NCBI GenBank assembly: GCA_001804205.1
Contig: MHFM01000042.1
Coordinates: 74,913-89,443, forward strand
Length of the DNA: 14,531 nt
DNA from: Omnitrophica bacterium RIFCSPLOWO2_01_FULL_45_10b
GTDB taxonomy: Bacteria; Omnitrophota; Omnitrophia; Omnitrophales; Danuiimicrobiaceae
Reading direction: 5' to 3'
Shown: positions 1 to 6,993 of the stretch, in pieces
How the letters are laid out: every line of letters starts with the position of its first letter
How positions within the stretch are numbered: position 1 is the stretch's first letter
Translations under genes and position numbers: made by a program
Notes under the pieces: generated by a model
The model's database searches: none
What the model was told of the DNA's origin: nothing
Seen by the model: the letters and a program-made list of their open reading frames with translations, nothing else

Positions 1-1
1 T

Positions 2-331
2 TTTGTACGAGGCAAGATGAATTCGCGAGATGACACACCCAAAGTGGTGGCTGAGGAAATTATTCCGATTGAAGATGTTGAAAAGAAACTAACGAAGGTG
101 ATTTCCATCGATTTGTTAACTGCCGGCCTTGATATGGAAACCTTAAAGAAGCTTAAAGATATTCTTGCTCAGCACCCCGGAAAAACCCCGGTGTATATTA
201 ATTTCAAGGACCCGGTAGGCCGTAAAACCGTGCTCCATTCAGGGGAGGGGCTTAAGGTTGAAACAGGCCCTAGTCTTTTTGAAGAATTGGAGCAGCTTTT
301 GGGGACAAATTCCATTAAAATTAGGAGTTAA
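2..331 (+). CDS. dnaE: DNA polymerase III alpha subunit, C-terminal end (partial)
   Basis: This is the last ~109 codons of a gene entering from the left. The frame is open to the window edge (F-V-R-G-K, then an internal Met at 17), so the ATG at 17 is probably not the start. The FVRGK stretch followed by KVVAEEIIPIED resembles the end of the OB-fold of replicative polymerase DnaE, which reads like 'vvrGkv...kiia.ei'. The final ~75 residues match the small C-terminal domain of DnaE: an LKDILAQHPGKTPVYINF stretch, then a helix ending in LLGTNSIKI. In the family this region contacts the clamp and tau rather than catalysing polymerisation. No catalytic residues fall inside the window, so the call rests on C-terminal similarity only. 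No clear intrinsic terminator follows, although a T-rich run lies at 340-346. Confidence 0.8.
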   Translation, partial: FVRGKMNSRDDTPKVVAEEIIPIEDVEKKLTKVISIDLLTAGLDMETLKKLKDILAQHPGKTPVYINFKDPVGRKTVLHSGEGLKVETGPSLFEELEQLLGTNSIKIRS

Positions 332-388
332 TCCATACCCTTTTTCTTCCAAGTCGTTTAAATAACATAAGTTAGAGAATAAAATTCC

Positions 389-417
389 TTGACAGAGCCC
401 GTATCGTTTGCTATTGT
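389..417 (+). promoter_or_regulatory. Sigma70-type promoter for the HU-csp unit
   Basis: A perfect -35 box TTGACA (389-394) is followed after exactly 17 bp by TATTGT (412-417), a 4/6 match to the -10 consensus. Transcription would start near 424, giving a leader of about 70 nt before the HU start codon at 492. It lies in the gap after dnaE. Confidence 0.7.
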
Positions 418-491
418 CTTGAACCATAAAGACTTAGGACAATCGCAATTTGGTTGGCCTAGAAACTTTGGACAAAGCGGAGGTGAGTGGG

Positions 492-764
492 ATGACCAAA
501 AAAGATATTGTAACGAAAGTCTCTAACGACACCAACCTCACCCAAATTGACGTCAAAAAGATCGTACAACGCACGCTCGATGCGATTGTGGGAAGTTTAG
601 AGCGCGGAGAAACGGTTGAACTGCGTAATTTTGGGGTTTTTAAGGTTAAGACGCGTAGAGGCCGAGTAGGGCGCAATCCGCGTACTGGTCAGGAAGTCCA
701 CGTCCCCGAAAAGAAAGTGGTTGTGTTCAAACCGGGGCTGATTCTGAAACATCAAGTTAAATAG
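492..764 (+). CDS. HU/IHF-family DNA-binding protein
   Basis: This is a 90-residue protein, the normal size for HU/IHF, which acts as a dimer that bends DNA and compacts the nucleoid. The N-terminal helices begin MTKKDIVTKV. The saddle strands contain the family signature VELRNFGVFKVK (42-53). The flexible DNA-binding arm carries GRNPRTGQ (60-67) with the conserved Asn-Pro that intercalates in the minor groove. The C-terminal helix follows FKPGLILK. The start at 492 is chosen because GGAGGTG (479-485) sits 6 nt upstream. An in-frame ATG at 450 would add 14 residues unlike the family and has no ribosome binding site. It is first in a unit with the cold-shock gene 23 nt downstream, behind the promoter at 389-417. 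HU versus IHF subunit cannot be settled from the sequence. Confidence 0.93.
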   Translation: MTKKDIVTKVSNDTNLTQIDVKKIVQRTLDAIVGSLERGETVELRNFGVFKVKTRRGRVGRNPRTGQEVHVPEKKVVVFKPGLILKHQVK

Positions 765-787
765 GTTTAAGTTTGGGAGGAGTAGCA

Positions 788-1015
788 ATGGCGGTGCAAG
801 GTAAGGTGAAGTGGTTTTCCAATGTAAAAGGTTACGGGTTTATTGAGCAGGAAGGTGGGCAGGATGTGTTTGTTCACTATTCTTCGATTCAAGGGGAAGG
901 TTACAAGAAGTTAGAAGAAGGCGACGTCGTTAGTTTCGAAATCATCCAAGGCGAAAAAGGCCCACAAGCGGCTAATGTTGTTAGAGAAAAAGCGGCGAAA
1001 GTAGAAGCGAAATAA
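788..1015 (+). CDS. Cold-shock domain protein (CspA family)
   Basis: This 75-residue single-domain OB-fold protein is a predicted RNA/single-stranded DNA chaperone that melts mRNA secondary structure. Both nucleic-acid binding motifs are intact: RNP1 KGYGFIE (14-20) and RNP2 VFVHY (27-31). The opening MAVQGKVKWF and the GPQAANV stretch (58-64) are typical of the family. The last ~10 residues (EKAAKVEAK) are a charged tail beyond the usual CspA end. The start at 788 is set by a strong Shine-Dalgarno GGGAGGAG (775-782); an ATG at 773 would place that site inside the gene. It follows the HU gene by 23 nt and is probably co-transcribed with it. A hairpin at 1052-1100 follows. Confidence 0.95.
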   Translation: MAVQGKVKWFSNVKGYGFIEQEGGQDVFVHYSSIQGEGYKKLEEGDVVSFEIIQGEKGPQAANVVREKAAKVEAK

Positions 1016-1051
1016 GAAATTTTTATTCTTTTTCTGCTGATTCATTCTTCC

Positions 1052-1100
1052 AAAAAGGTCTCGGCGTAGCGAAAAAGATGCTCGCTCATTGAGGCCTTTT
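1052..1100 (+). terminator. Branched hairpin, probable intrinsic terminator after csp
   Basis: AAAAAGGTCTC (1052-1062) can pair with GAGGCCTTTT (1091-1100), allowing a G-U pair, and an inner stem AGCGA (1068-1072)/TCGCT (1082-1086) is nested inside. The 3' arm ends in TTTT and is followed by CCATTTT. It ends only 7 nt before the rsmE start codon, so readthrough must feed rsmE or the hairpin has another role. Termination efficiency cannot be judged by eye. Confidence 0.5.
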
Positions 1101-1107
1101 CCATTTT

Positions 1108-1899
1108 ATGGCAAAAGCGCTGAAACGTTTTTTGGTTTCTGGTTCTCTCAGAACTTCAAATGGAAATTCCAAAGTGGAAGCTACAACCATTCTTCTAACC
1201 CCGGAAGAAACCCATCATTTAAAAAATGTTTTGCGGATGAAAGAAGGCAGTTTGTGCCTACTTTTTGATCGAAATGGAAATGAATTCATAAGCCGCATTG
1301 AGCATTACCTTCCGGATGCACATTCTGAAGCAAGGCTCATCAAAGCTGTTCCAAAACAAAAAGGCAGTTCGCTTCACTTAACCGTAGCGCAAGCAATTCC
1401 TCAAGATCGGAAAATGGATGACATTGTCCGGACATCCGCTGAACTCGGTATTTTTGAATTAATTCCAATGTTCACCGAGCGTACCGTAGTTCGGATGGCA
1501 AAAGATCAGCGGAACAAAGTGCATGAGCGCTGGGAACGCATTGTTGCTCAGACACTCAAACAATCGCGCCTTTCAATCGCGCCCGCGATCAGATCGATCA
1601 CGCCATTTTCAGAGCTTTGTTCCGATTTTTCATCCTATGATCAAGTATTCTTGCTTCACCCTTCTGATGAGGCAAAACCGATTCGCGACAGCTTTTTGAA
1701 AAACCGCTTAAGCGCCAACGCTCGAATTCTTTTGATGATCGGCCCCGAAGGAGGTTTCTCGCCGAAAGAAGTGACGCAAGCCAAAACAGGTAAGGCTCAA
1801 ATCATTCGCATGGGCGCTGGAGTTCTAAAAACAGATACTGCTTTTGTCGCTGCATCTAGTTTCTTTCAGCTGATGTGTCACGATATTCTTAACCAATAG
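1108..1899 (+). CDS. rsmE: 16S rRNA (uracil1498-N3)-methyltransferase RsmE
   Basis: RsmE methylates N3 of U1498 in 16S rRNA using S-adenosylmethionine. The 263-residue protein is slightly longer than the usual ~245. An N-terminal PUA-like domain covers about residues 5-85 and includes HHLKNVLRMKEG (36-47), the characteristic 'H...VLR...G' stretch. A C-terminal SPOUT (trefoil-knot) domain carries GPEGGFS (212-218) and GAGVLKTDTA (236-245), the last corresponding to the family's 'LG.rILRTETA' SAM-binding segment. QTLKQSRLSIAP (148-159) replaces the commoner 'EQSGR...P'. No good Shine-Dalgarno lies before the ATG; GAGG at 1091-1094 is part of the preceding hairpin and too distant. The cvpA-like gene starts 12 nt downstream. 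Confidence 0.93.
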   Translation: MAKALKRFLVSGSLRTSNGNSKVEATTILLTPEETHHLKNVLRMKEGSLCLLFDRNGNEFISRIEHYLPDAHSEARLIKAVPKQKGSSLHLTVAQAIPQDRKMDDIVRTSAELGIFELIPMFTERTVVRMAKDQRNKVHERWERIVAQTLKQSRLSIAPAIRSITPFSELCSDFSSYDQVFLLHPSDEAKPIRDSFLKNRLSANARILLMIGPEGGFSPKEVTQAKTGKAQIIRMGAGVLKTDTAFVAASSFFQLMCHDILNQ

Positions 1900-1911
1900 A
1901 AAGGATCCATT

Positions 1912-2484
1912 ATGTTTCTCGCAACGGTTCCGGCAAAGGTAGTCGAAGTTCAAAAAATGGATTGGTCTGGCCTTTGGGCAAAAATGGGATGGATCGATAT
2001 CGTTTTTCTGATTATCCTTGCCGTAGGCATTTTTATCGGGGCAAGAAGAGGGCTTGCTAAGGTTCTTTCGGGCTTATGCTCAGTATTGATTGCGCAAATT
2101 GTAGCGATTGAATATGGCCAGGCAATATCCAATTTTTTACAACTCCGAATCCCGATTCCGATTGAAGTCATTCAAATTGTTATTTTTGCCGCTCTTGCCG
2201 TCGGATCACTGGTTGGCGTCCATTTTCTTTTTAGAATTTTGGGCATCATCGCGAGCCTTGAATTTAAGCCGCCGCTTAATAATATCGCGGGCGGGCTTTT
2301 GGGCGGGCTTCAACTCATTTTACTTTTAGGTTTAATTTCTACGTTTTTAACACTCTTTCCGATCCCCTTTATCCAGGAAACTTTCACGGGCCGTTCCGTT
2401 GCGGGCCCTTATTTGTCTCAATCAAGCACCTATGTTCATGATTTCTTTGTTCGGTGGATACCGATAGGATGGCAGAGCGAATGA
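1912..2484 (+). CDS. cvpA: CvpA-family inner-membrane protein
   Basis: This 190-residue protein has about four hydrophobic segments: roughly residues 26-43, 50-68, 82-108 and 125-150. It belongs to the CvpA family, named for colicin V production. Members are integral inner-membrane proteins linked to envelope stress tolerance and solute homeostasis, and their exact activity is unsettled. Family hallmarks are the WIDIVFLIILAVG entry into TM1, the GARRGL motif after it, and NNIAGGLLGGLQLILLL in the last membrane segment. AAAGGA (1900-1905) supports the ATG at 1912; a second ATG at 1957 would remove 15 residues. The stop overlaps the next gene's start as ATGA, which suggests translational coupling with the DNA glycosylase. 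Confidence 0.82.
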   Translation: MFLATVPAKVVEVQKMDWSGLWAKMGWIDIVFLIILAVGIFIGARRGLAKVLSGLCSVLIAQIVAIEYGQAISNFLQLRIPIPIEVIQIVIFAALAVGSLVGVHFLFRILGIIASLEFKPPLNNIAGGLLGGLQLILLLGLISTFLTLFPIPFIQETFTGRSVAGPYLSQSSTYVHDFFVRWIPIGWQSE

Positions 2485-3065
2485 GCCCGGTTTCTTTGGA
2501 CCGGCATTTTTATGAACGCAATACTCAGGTCGTCGCTTTTGAGTTGATTGGAAAAGTTTTAGTTTTTAAGGAAAATGGAACGAAGATCAGCGGTAAAATC
2601 GTTGAAACAGAGGCCTATTTTGGCGCTAAAGACCCCGCAAGCCATGCGTATCGCGGCATGACTCCGCGCAACCGGGTGATGTTTGGTGCGCCGGGCGTCA
2701 GTTATGTTTATTTTACCTATGGGAATCATCATTGCTTGAATGTGGTGACTGAAAAAGAAGGCACTGCCGGTGCTGTTTTAATCCGTGCCCTTGAGCCAAT
2801 GGAAGGTATTGAGCTGATGAAAAAACGGCGGGGGAAGGCAAACGAAGAGCAGCTCACCAATGGCCCCGGCAAGTTGACACAGGCGTTTGGCATTACGCGA
2901 GAGCATTCCGGGATCAATTTAACTTCGGGATCTTTTTATATTGGCGAAACGGGTGACCAAGAATTTCTTTCGATACAAACGGCAAAACGGATTGGAATTA
3001 GCCGCGCTAAAGACGAATTGCTCCGCTTTTATCTTTCGACAAGTGACCATGTATCGGTACGATAA
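2481..3065 (+). CDS. mpg: 3-methyladenine DNA glycosylase (AAG/MPG type)
   Basis: This is a base-excision repair enzyme that flips out and cleaves alkylated purines such as 3-methyladenine. From the ATG at 2481 it has 194 residues, normal for bacterial members. The diagnostic block VETEAYFG (41-48) contains the catalytic Glu44. It is followed by DPASHAYRG (51-59) and YVYFTYGNHHCLNVV (75-89), the DNA-intercalating and binding-pocket region. VLIRALEP and GPGKLTQAFGI complete the family pattern. The start at 2481 forms ATGA with the cvpA stop and has AGGATGG (2466-2472) upstream. GTG 2454 and ATG 2469 are in-frame alternatives that would lengthen the overlap. dnaG begins 17 nt after its stop. 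It is not a Tag- or AlkA-type glycosylase. Confidence 0.93.
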   Translation: MSPVSLDRHFYERNTQVVAFELIGKVLVFKENGTKISGKIVETEAYFGAKDPASHAYRGMTPRNRVMFGAPGVSYVYFTYGNHHCLNVVTEKEGTAGAVLIRALEPMEGIELMKKRRGKANEEQLTNGPGKLTQAFGITREHSGINLTSGSFYIGETGDQEFLSIQTAKRIGISRAKDELLRFYLSTSDHVSVR

Positions 3066-3082
3066 TTTAGGGTGAGAATTTT

Positions 3083-4882
3083 ATGGCATACAACGATCAA
3101 ATTGTAGATCAAGTTCAATCGCTCAATGATATTGTTGAGGTGATTTCCGCTTATATTCCGTTAAAGCGGGCCGGGAGAAGTTTTAAGGCCAATTGCCCCT
3201 TTCATCAGGAAAAGACGCCTTCTTTTATCGTCAATCCCGAAAAACAAATTTTCCATTGTTTCGGCTGTGGAGTCGGGGGAGATATCTTTTCTTTTTTAAT
3301 GAAATATGAGCAAATGAATTTTCCGGAAGCGCTGAGGCGCCTTGCTGAACGCGTTCATGTGACTTTGCCTGAAGCAAAACAGTCCTCTCCCAGAGAGCGG
3401 TCTCAAACGGAACGGCTTTATCAGATCTATGCCGCCAGCGCCGAATTTTATCATGCTAATTTAAAACATTCGGAGTTGGGAAAGATCGCGCGTGCTTATT
3501 TGGCCAAGCGCGCTTTCGATGCTCCTGAAACAGTGAATCAATTCTGCATCGGCTTTGCGCTGACAGAGTGGCGAACGTTATACGAACACTTATCGAAAAA
3601 AGGGTTTCAAGAGCAGGAGCTGATTCGTTCGGGCCTTATTGTACGAAACGCACAAGGGAAAACATACGACCTTTTTCGAAATCGAATCATGTTTCCAATT
3701 TTAAATCGGCAGGGCAAGGTGATCGCTTTTGGCGGCCGTGTTTTAGGCGATGAGCTTCCCAAATATATTAATTCACCGGAAAGCCCCATTTTTAGAAAAC
3801 GCTCGGAATTGTATTCACTTTATTTGGCTGCACGTGCGATGGCTGCCTCAGAAATAAGGCGCGTTTTGATTGTAGAAGGTTATTTGGATTGTATCCGGCT
3901 CCATACAAACGGTTTTCCGAATACCGTTGCGACCTTGGGGACGTCCTTAACCCAGGAACACGTTCAGATTTTGAAACGCTATGCGGATGAAGCCATTGTT
4001 TTGTTTGATGGTGATAAAGCGGGAGAACAAGCTTCACTGAGAGGTTTGGATATTTTCTTGGAGGAGGGAATGAGCGTTAAAGTGCTTTGCCTTCCAAAAG
4101 GATTTGATCCAGATGATTTTGTACATGCAAAAGGCATGGAAGCGATGAACCATTTAATTCACGAAGGGCAAGATGTTTTTGATTTCAAGCTTCAAGTATT
4201 GCTTCAACGGTATAACAAATCAGATTCTCTCGGCCTCCTAAAAATTACAAGCGAGCTTTTAGACACATTCGTCAGAATTAAAAGTCCCGTTCTTGTTGAT
4301 CGCTACCTCAAACGGTTAGCGGTTACTTTGGGCGTTGAAGAGGGGTCTTTGCGCTCAGAGTTGAATAAATTAAAAAATAAGCAAAGCTCACTTCATGTTC
4401 GCCAGGCGGAATTAAAATCGAAATCTTCAACTCCTCAAACAAAAAAAGTGGAACCGGCCGCCGAAAAATTATTGCTGGCCTTGATGATTCACTGCCCCCC
4501 CTATATCCGAACATTTTTAGAATTGTTTCCCGGATATTCATTTTTGGGAGAAAAGACGAGAGAAATTTTCTATTCATTCTGCCGAATGGCTCAGAATGAG
4601 GATGATACGAAGTTATCCGCTTCCAAATTATTAAATCGCCTTAAAAGCGAAGAATTAAAAACGTTCGCAAGTGAACTTTTAATGATCGAGTGGACTTCGA
4701 ATGATGATCGCGAACAAGCGTTCCAAGATGCAATCCGAACCTTAAAGAAGCAGGAGCATGAAATTCAGCTTCGCACACTTCGCCAGCAAATTTCTAAGGC
4801 GGAGGAAGCTGGCGACCAGGAATCGCTTTTAAAATATATGAAGGCTTATCAGGAACTTTTGGGACAAGTGGAATCAAGGTAA
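3083..4882 (+). CDS. dnaG: DNA primase DnaG
   Basis: The replicative primase makes RNA primers for Okazaki fragments. It has 599 residues, full length for the family. The N-terminal CHC2 zinc domain has C38, H41, C59 and C62 in CPFH...CFGC. The RNA polymerase core contains the nucleotide-binding RNRIMFPI (199-206) and the TOPRIM metal site, with the Glu of EGYLD (265-269) and DGDKAG (309-314). The last ~150 residues would be the helicase-interacting domain, which is divergent as usual. AGGGTGAG (3069-3076) is a good ribosome binding site 6 nt before the ATG. It lies directly upstream of rpoD, as in the dnaG-rpoD 'macromolecular synthesis' arrangement of many bacteria, but without rpsU in front. 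The neighbour here is the DNA glycosylase gene. Confidence 0.97.
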   Translation: MAYNDQIVDQVQSLNDIVEVISAYIPLKRAGRSFKANCPFHQEKTPSFIVNPEKQIFHCFGCGVGGDIFSFLMKYEQMNFPEALRRLAERVHVTLPEAKQSSPRERSQTERLYQIYAASAEFYHANLKHSELGKIARAYLAKRAFDAPETVNQFCIGFALTEWRTLYEHLSKKGFQEQELIRSGLIVRNAQGKTYDLFRNRIMFPILNRQGKVIAFGGRVLGDELPKYINSPESPIFRKRSELYSLYLAARAMAASEIRRVLIVEGYLDCIRLHTNGFPNTVATLGTSLTQEHVQILKRYADEAIVLFDGDKAGEQASLRGLDIFLEEGMSVKVLCLPKGFDPDDFVHAKGMEAMNHLIHEGQDVFDFKLQVLLQRYNKSDSLGLLKITSELLDTFVRIKSPVLVDRYLKRLAVTLGVEEGSLRSELNKLKNKQSSLHVRQAELKSKSSTPQTKKVEPAAEKLLLALMIHCPPYIRTFLELFPGYSFLGEKTREIFYSFCRMAQNEDDTKLSASKLLNRLKSEELKTFASELLMIEWTSNDDREQAFQDAIRTLKKQEHEIQLRTLRQQISKAEEAGDQESLLKYMKAYQELLGQVESR

Positions 4883-4905
4883 GTTCTTTCTTTAAAACAA
4901 CTTAC
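4879..4905 (+). repeat. Short inverted repeat at the dnaG stop codon
   Basis: GTAAGTT (4879-4885) and AACTTAC (4899-4905) are perfect complements with a 13-nt spacer; the left arm includes the dnaG stop codon TAA. No U-run follows, so this is not a normal intrinsic terminator. It could be an mRNA processing or stability hairpin between dnaG and rpoD. Confidence 0.45.
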
Positions 4906-4944
4906 GAATCATTCTCTAAAAAGTCCAATCAAAATCAATTTTTG

Positions 4945-4953
4945 TGCTATAAT
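4945..4953 (+). promoter_or_regulatory. Extended -10 promoter for rpoD
   Basis: TGC immediately precedes a perfect TATAAT (4948-4953), making an extended -10 element. No convincing -35 box lies 16-18 bp upstream (the region reads CCAATC), which extended -10 promoters tolerate. Transcription would start near 4960, about 39 nt before the rpoD ATG. Confidence 0.65.
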
Positions 4954-4998
4954 ACTCGTTTTTGTCCCACCTTATAACTTAAATGGCGAAGCGAACTT

Positions 4999-6660
4999 AT
5001 GGCTGTGCATAAGAAAAAGAAAATTAAAAAAACCAAAGGAAAAACAGAAATGACTCCAGCAGGAACCGTTGCTCCTCCTCAAACACAAACGATTAATTAC
5101 CAGGAAATCCTCGATCGCTTGGTTTCTCTTGGCAAACGCCAGGGATATTTAACGTATGAGCAGATTAATAATCTGCTTCCTCCCGATGTGGTTTCTTCTG
5201 AAAAAATTGAAGAGGTAGTCACTGCGCTTGCAGAAAAAAATATTGAAATTACCACAAGCTCTATTCACCGCGGCGCCGGTTACGATGACAAGGGAGATTC
5301 TAAAAAAGGTAAAGATTTTGTAGAAGAGCCTAAGGAAGAAGGAAAAGAACCGGCTGAGGAATTTGAACGCTCGAGGATGGACGATCCGGTGCGCACGTAT
5401 TTGCGCCAGATGGGCCAGATTCCGCTTTTGACCCGCAGTCAGGAAATCGCGCTTGCCAAACGCATTGAGGATGCCGAGGAAAAATTAAAAGCGGTTGTTT
5501 TTGAAACCAGAGCCGCGCGTTTTGAAGTGCTCAATCTAGCCAATCAAATCATTAATGACGAAATCAATCTTGAATCCATCATTGATGAGGACCAGGAATC
5601 CAAATTGCTTGTTACCAAGCAGAAATTAAAAGCCCTCACGCGCCGTTTGCGCGCCTCCCGCAAAGATGCCGACTTGGTGCCGCTTCTCAAGCAATTCAAT
5701 TTGAATACCGGTATTGTTGAGCAGATCATTGTCAACCTTAAAGAAAAGCTTGAAGAACTTAAAACGAATCGAAAAGCAATTTCTCAGCTTCGCCGCAAAA
5801 AGGTAAGGGGAAAAATCGGCGAATTTATGGAACGGAATCGGCAGATTTTTGCAGAATTGGCCGAACCGGAGAACGCAATTTATGAGCACCTTAAGAAAAT
5901 TTATAAGCGCGAGCGGGAATTGTCCCATGCGAAAAAGGATTTGGTAGCTGCCAATTTAAGATTGGTTGTGAGCATCGCAAAAAAATATACCAACCGCGGG
6001 CTTTCCTTTTTGGATTTGATTCAGGAAGGCAATATCGGCTTAATGAAAGCGGTGGATAAATTCGAATATCAGCGAGGCTATAAATTTTCAACGTATGCAA
6101 CCTGGTGGATTCGCCAGGCCATTACCCGTTCGATTGCCGACCAAGCGCGGACCATTAGAATTCCGGTTCATATGATTGAAACCATCAATAAATTTTTCCG
6201 CGCCTCGCGTCATTTGGTTCAAGAAACCGGCCGCGAACCTACTCCTGAAGAAGTAGCGCGCGTCATGCGGATGCCGCTTGAAAAAGTGAAGGGAATTCTC
6301 AAAATTGCGCAAGAGCCCATCAGTCTTCAGACTCCGGTGGGAGACGATGGCGATACGAGCTTTGGGGATTTTATTGAAGATAAATCCGCCGTTTCACCCG
6401 CCAATGTCACCGCTTATTCGATGTTGAAAGAGCAAATGGGCGGTGTTCTCAATACCATTACCGAGCGTGAAGAAAAAGTGCTGAGGCTTCGTTTCGGCAT
6501 TGGGGACGGTTATCCACGCACTTTGGAAGAAGTAGGCCAGATTTTTAATGTGACGCGCGAACGTGTGAGGCAGATTGAAGCCAAAGCGCTTCGCAAGCTG
6601 CGGCATCCAACCCGTTCCAGGAAGCTGAAGAATTTCCTCGACCTCAAGCTAAGCGATTAA
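4999..6660 (+). CDS. rpoD: RNA polymerase primary sigma factor (RpoD/sigma70)
   Basis: This is the housekeeping sigma factor, 553 residues. After a basic start (MAVHKKKKIKK), region 1.1 spans about 33-85 (YQEILDRLVSLGKRQGYLTY). Region 1.2 is 127-158 (MDDPVRTYLRQMGQIPLLT). A non-conserved, coiled-coil-rich insert covers about 160-305. Region 2 starts at AKKDLVAANLRLVV (311-324) and includes the -10 recognition helix FSTYATWWIRQAITRSI (363-379). Region 3 covers about 395-460. Region 4 holds RTLEEVGQIFNVTRERVRQI (507-526), the -35 helix-turn-helix. The presence of regions 1.1 and 4 marks a primary sigma rather than an alternative one. The ATG at 4999 has only a weak upstream GCGAAG. It is preceded by its own promoter and followed after 13 nt by the SufT-like gene. 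Confidence 0.97.
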   Translation: MAVHKKKKIKKTKGKTEMTPAGTVAPPQTQTINYQEILDRLVSLGKRQGYLTYEQINNLLPPDVVSSEKIEEVVTALAEKNIEITTSSIHRGAGYDDKGDSKKGKDFVEEPKEEGKEPAEEFERSRMDDPVRTYLRQMGQIPLLTRSQEIALAKRIEDAEEKLKAVVFETRAARFEVLNLANQIINDEINLESIIDEDQESKLLVTKQKLKALTRRLRASRKDADLVPLLKQFNLNTGIVEQIIVNLKEKLEELKTNRKAISQLRRKKVRGKIGEFMERNRQIFAELAEPENAIYEHLKKIYKRERELSHAKKDLVAANLRLVVSIAKKYTNRGLSFLDLIQEGNIGLMKAVDKFEYQRGYKFSTYATWWIRQAITRSIADQARTIRIPVHMIETINKFFRASRHLVQETGREPTPEEVARVMRMPLEKVKGILKIAQEPISLQTPVGDDGDTSFGDFIEDKSAVSPANVTAYSMLKEQMGGVLNTITEREEKVLRLRFGIGDGYPRTLEEVGQIFNVTRERVRQIEAKALRKLRHPTRSRKLKNFLDLKLSD

Positions 6661-6673
6661 CCGGTAAAAAATC

Positions 6674-6982
6674 ATGGCGACCCGCGAAGAAGCGATCAAA
6701 GCAATTCAGCAGGTTTATGATCCGGAAATTCCTGTAAATATATATGACCTTGGATTGATTTATGATATTCAGGTGAATCAAGACAAGGTTTCTGTCAAAA
6801 TGACGCTGACAAGTCAAGGATGCCCGTCGGCTCAGCAAATTCCGGAGATGATTCGCACACGGCTTGGGATTCTACCCGGCGTAAAAGATGTGGATGTCAA
6901 AGTTGTGTGGGAACCTCAATGGAATCCTTCCATGATTAGCACCGAAGGAAAAAAAGTTTTGAAGCTTGAGGACGAATCCTAA
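6674..6982 (+). CDS. MIP18/SufT-like (DUF59) iron-sulfur assembly factor
   Basis: This is a 102-residue single-domain protein of the MIP18 (DUF59) family, whose members include SufT, PaaD and eukaryotic CIA2. They assist maturation of Fe-S proteins. The signature is complete: YDPEIPVNIYDLGLIYDI (15-32), then VKMTLTSQGCPSAQQI (41-56) with the conserved Cys50, and a GVKDVDVKVVWEPQW-type C-terminal strand. No SUF genes or multiphenylacetyl-CoA genes are nearby, so context does not identify the client. It starts 13 nt after rpoD with no clear Shine-Dalgarno, and the TPR gene starts 11 nt after it, suggesting one transcript. SufT is the most likely relative, but orthology is not provable here. Confidence 0.88.
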   Translation: MATREEAIKAIQQVYDPEIPVNIYDLGLIYDIQVNQDKVSVKMTLTSQGCPSAQQIPEMIRTRLGILPGVKDVDVKVVWEPQWNPSMISTEGKKVLKLEDES

Positions 6983-6993
6983 TCTCCTTTGGG

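Noticed and set aside
450..491. Longer HU protein starting at ATG 450
   Set aside because: The 14 extra residues do not fit the family, and the strong ribosome binding site at 479-485 lies just before ATG 492.
2454..2480. Upstream GTG 2454 or ATG 2469 start for the DNA glycosylase
   Set aside because: The ATGA overlap at 2481 with an upstream AGGATGG is more typical, and the extra residues are not needed for the fold. They cannot be fully excluded.
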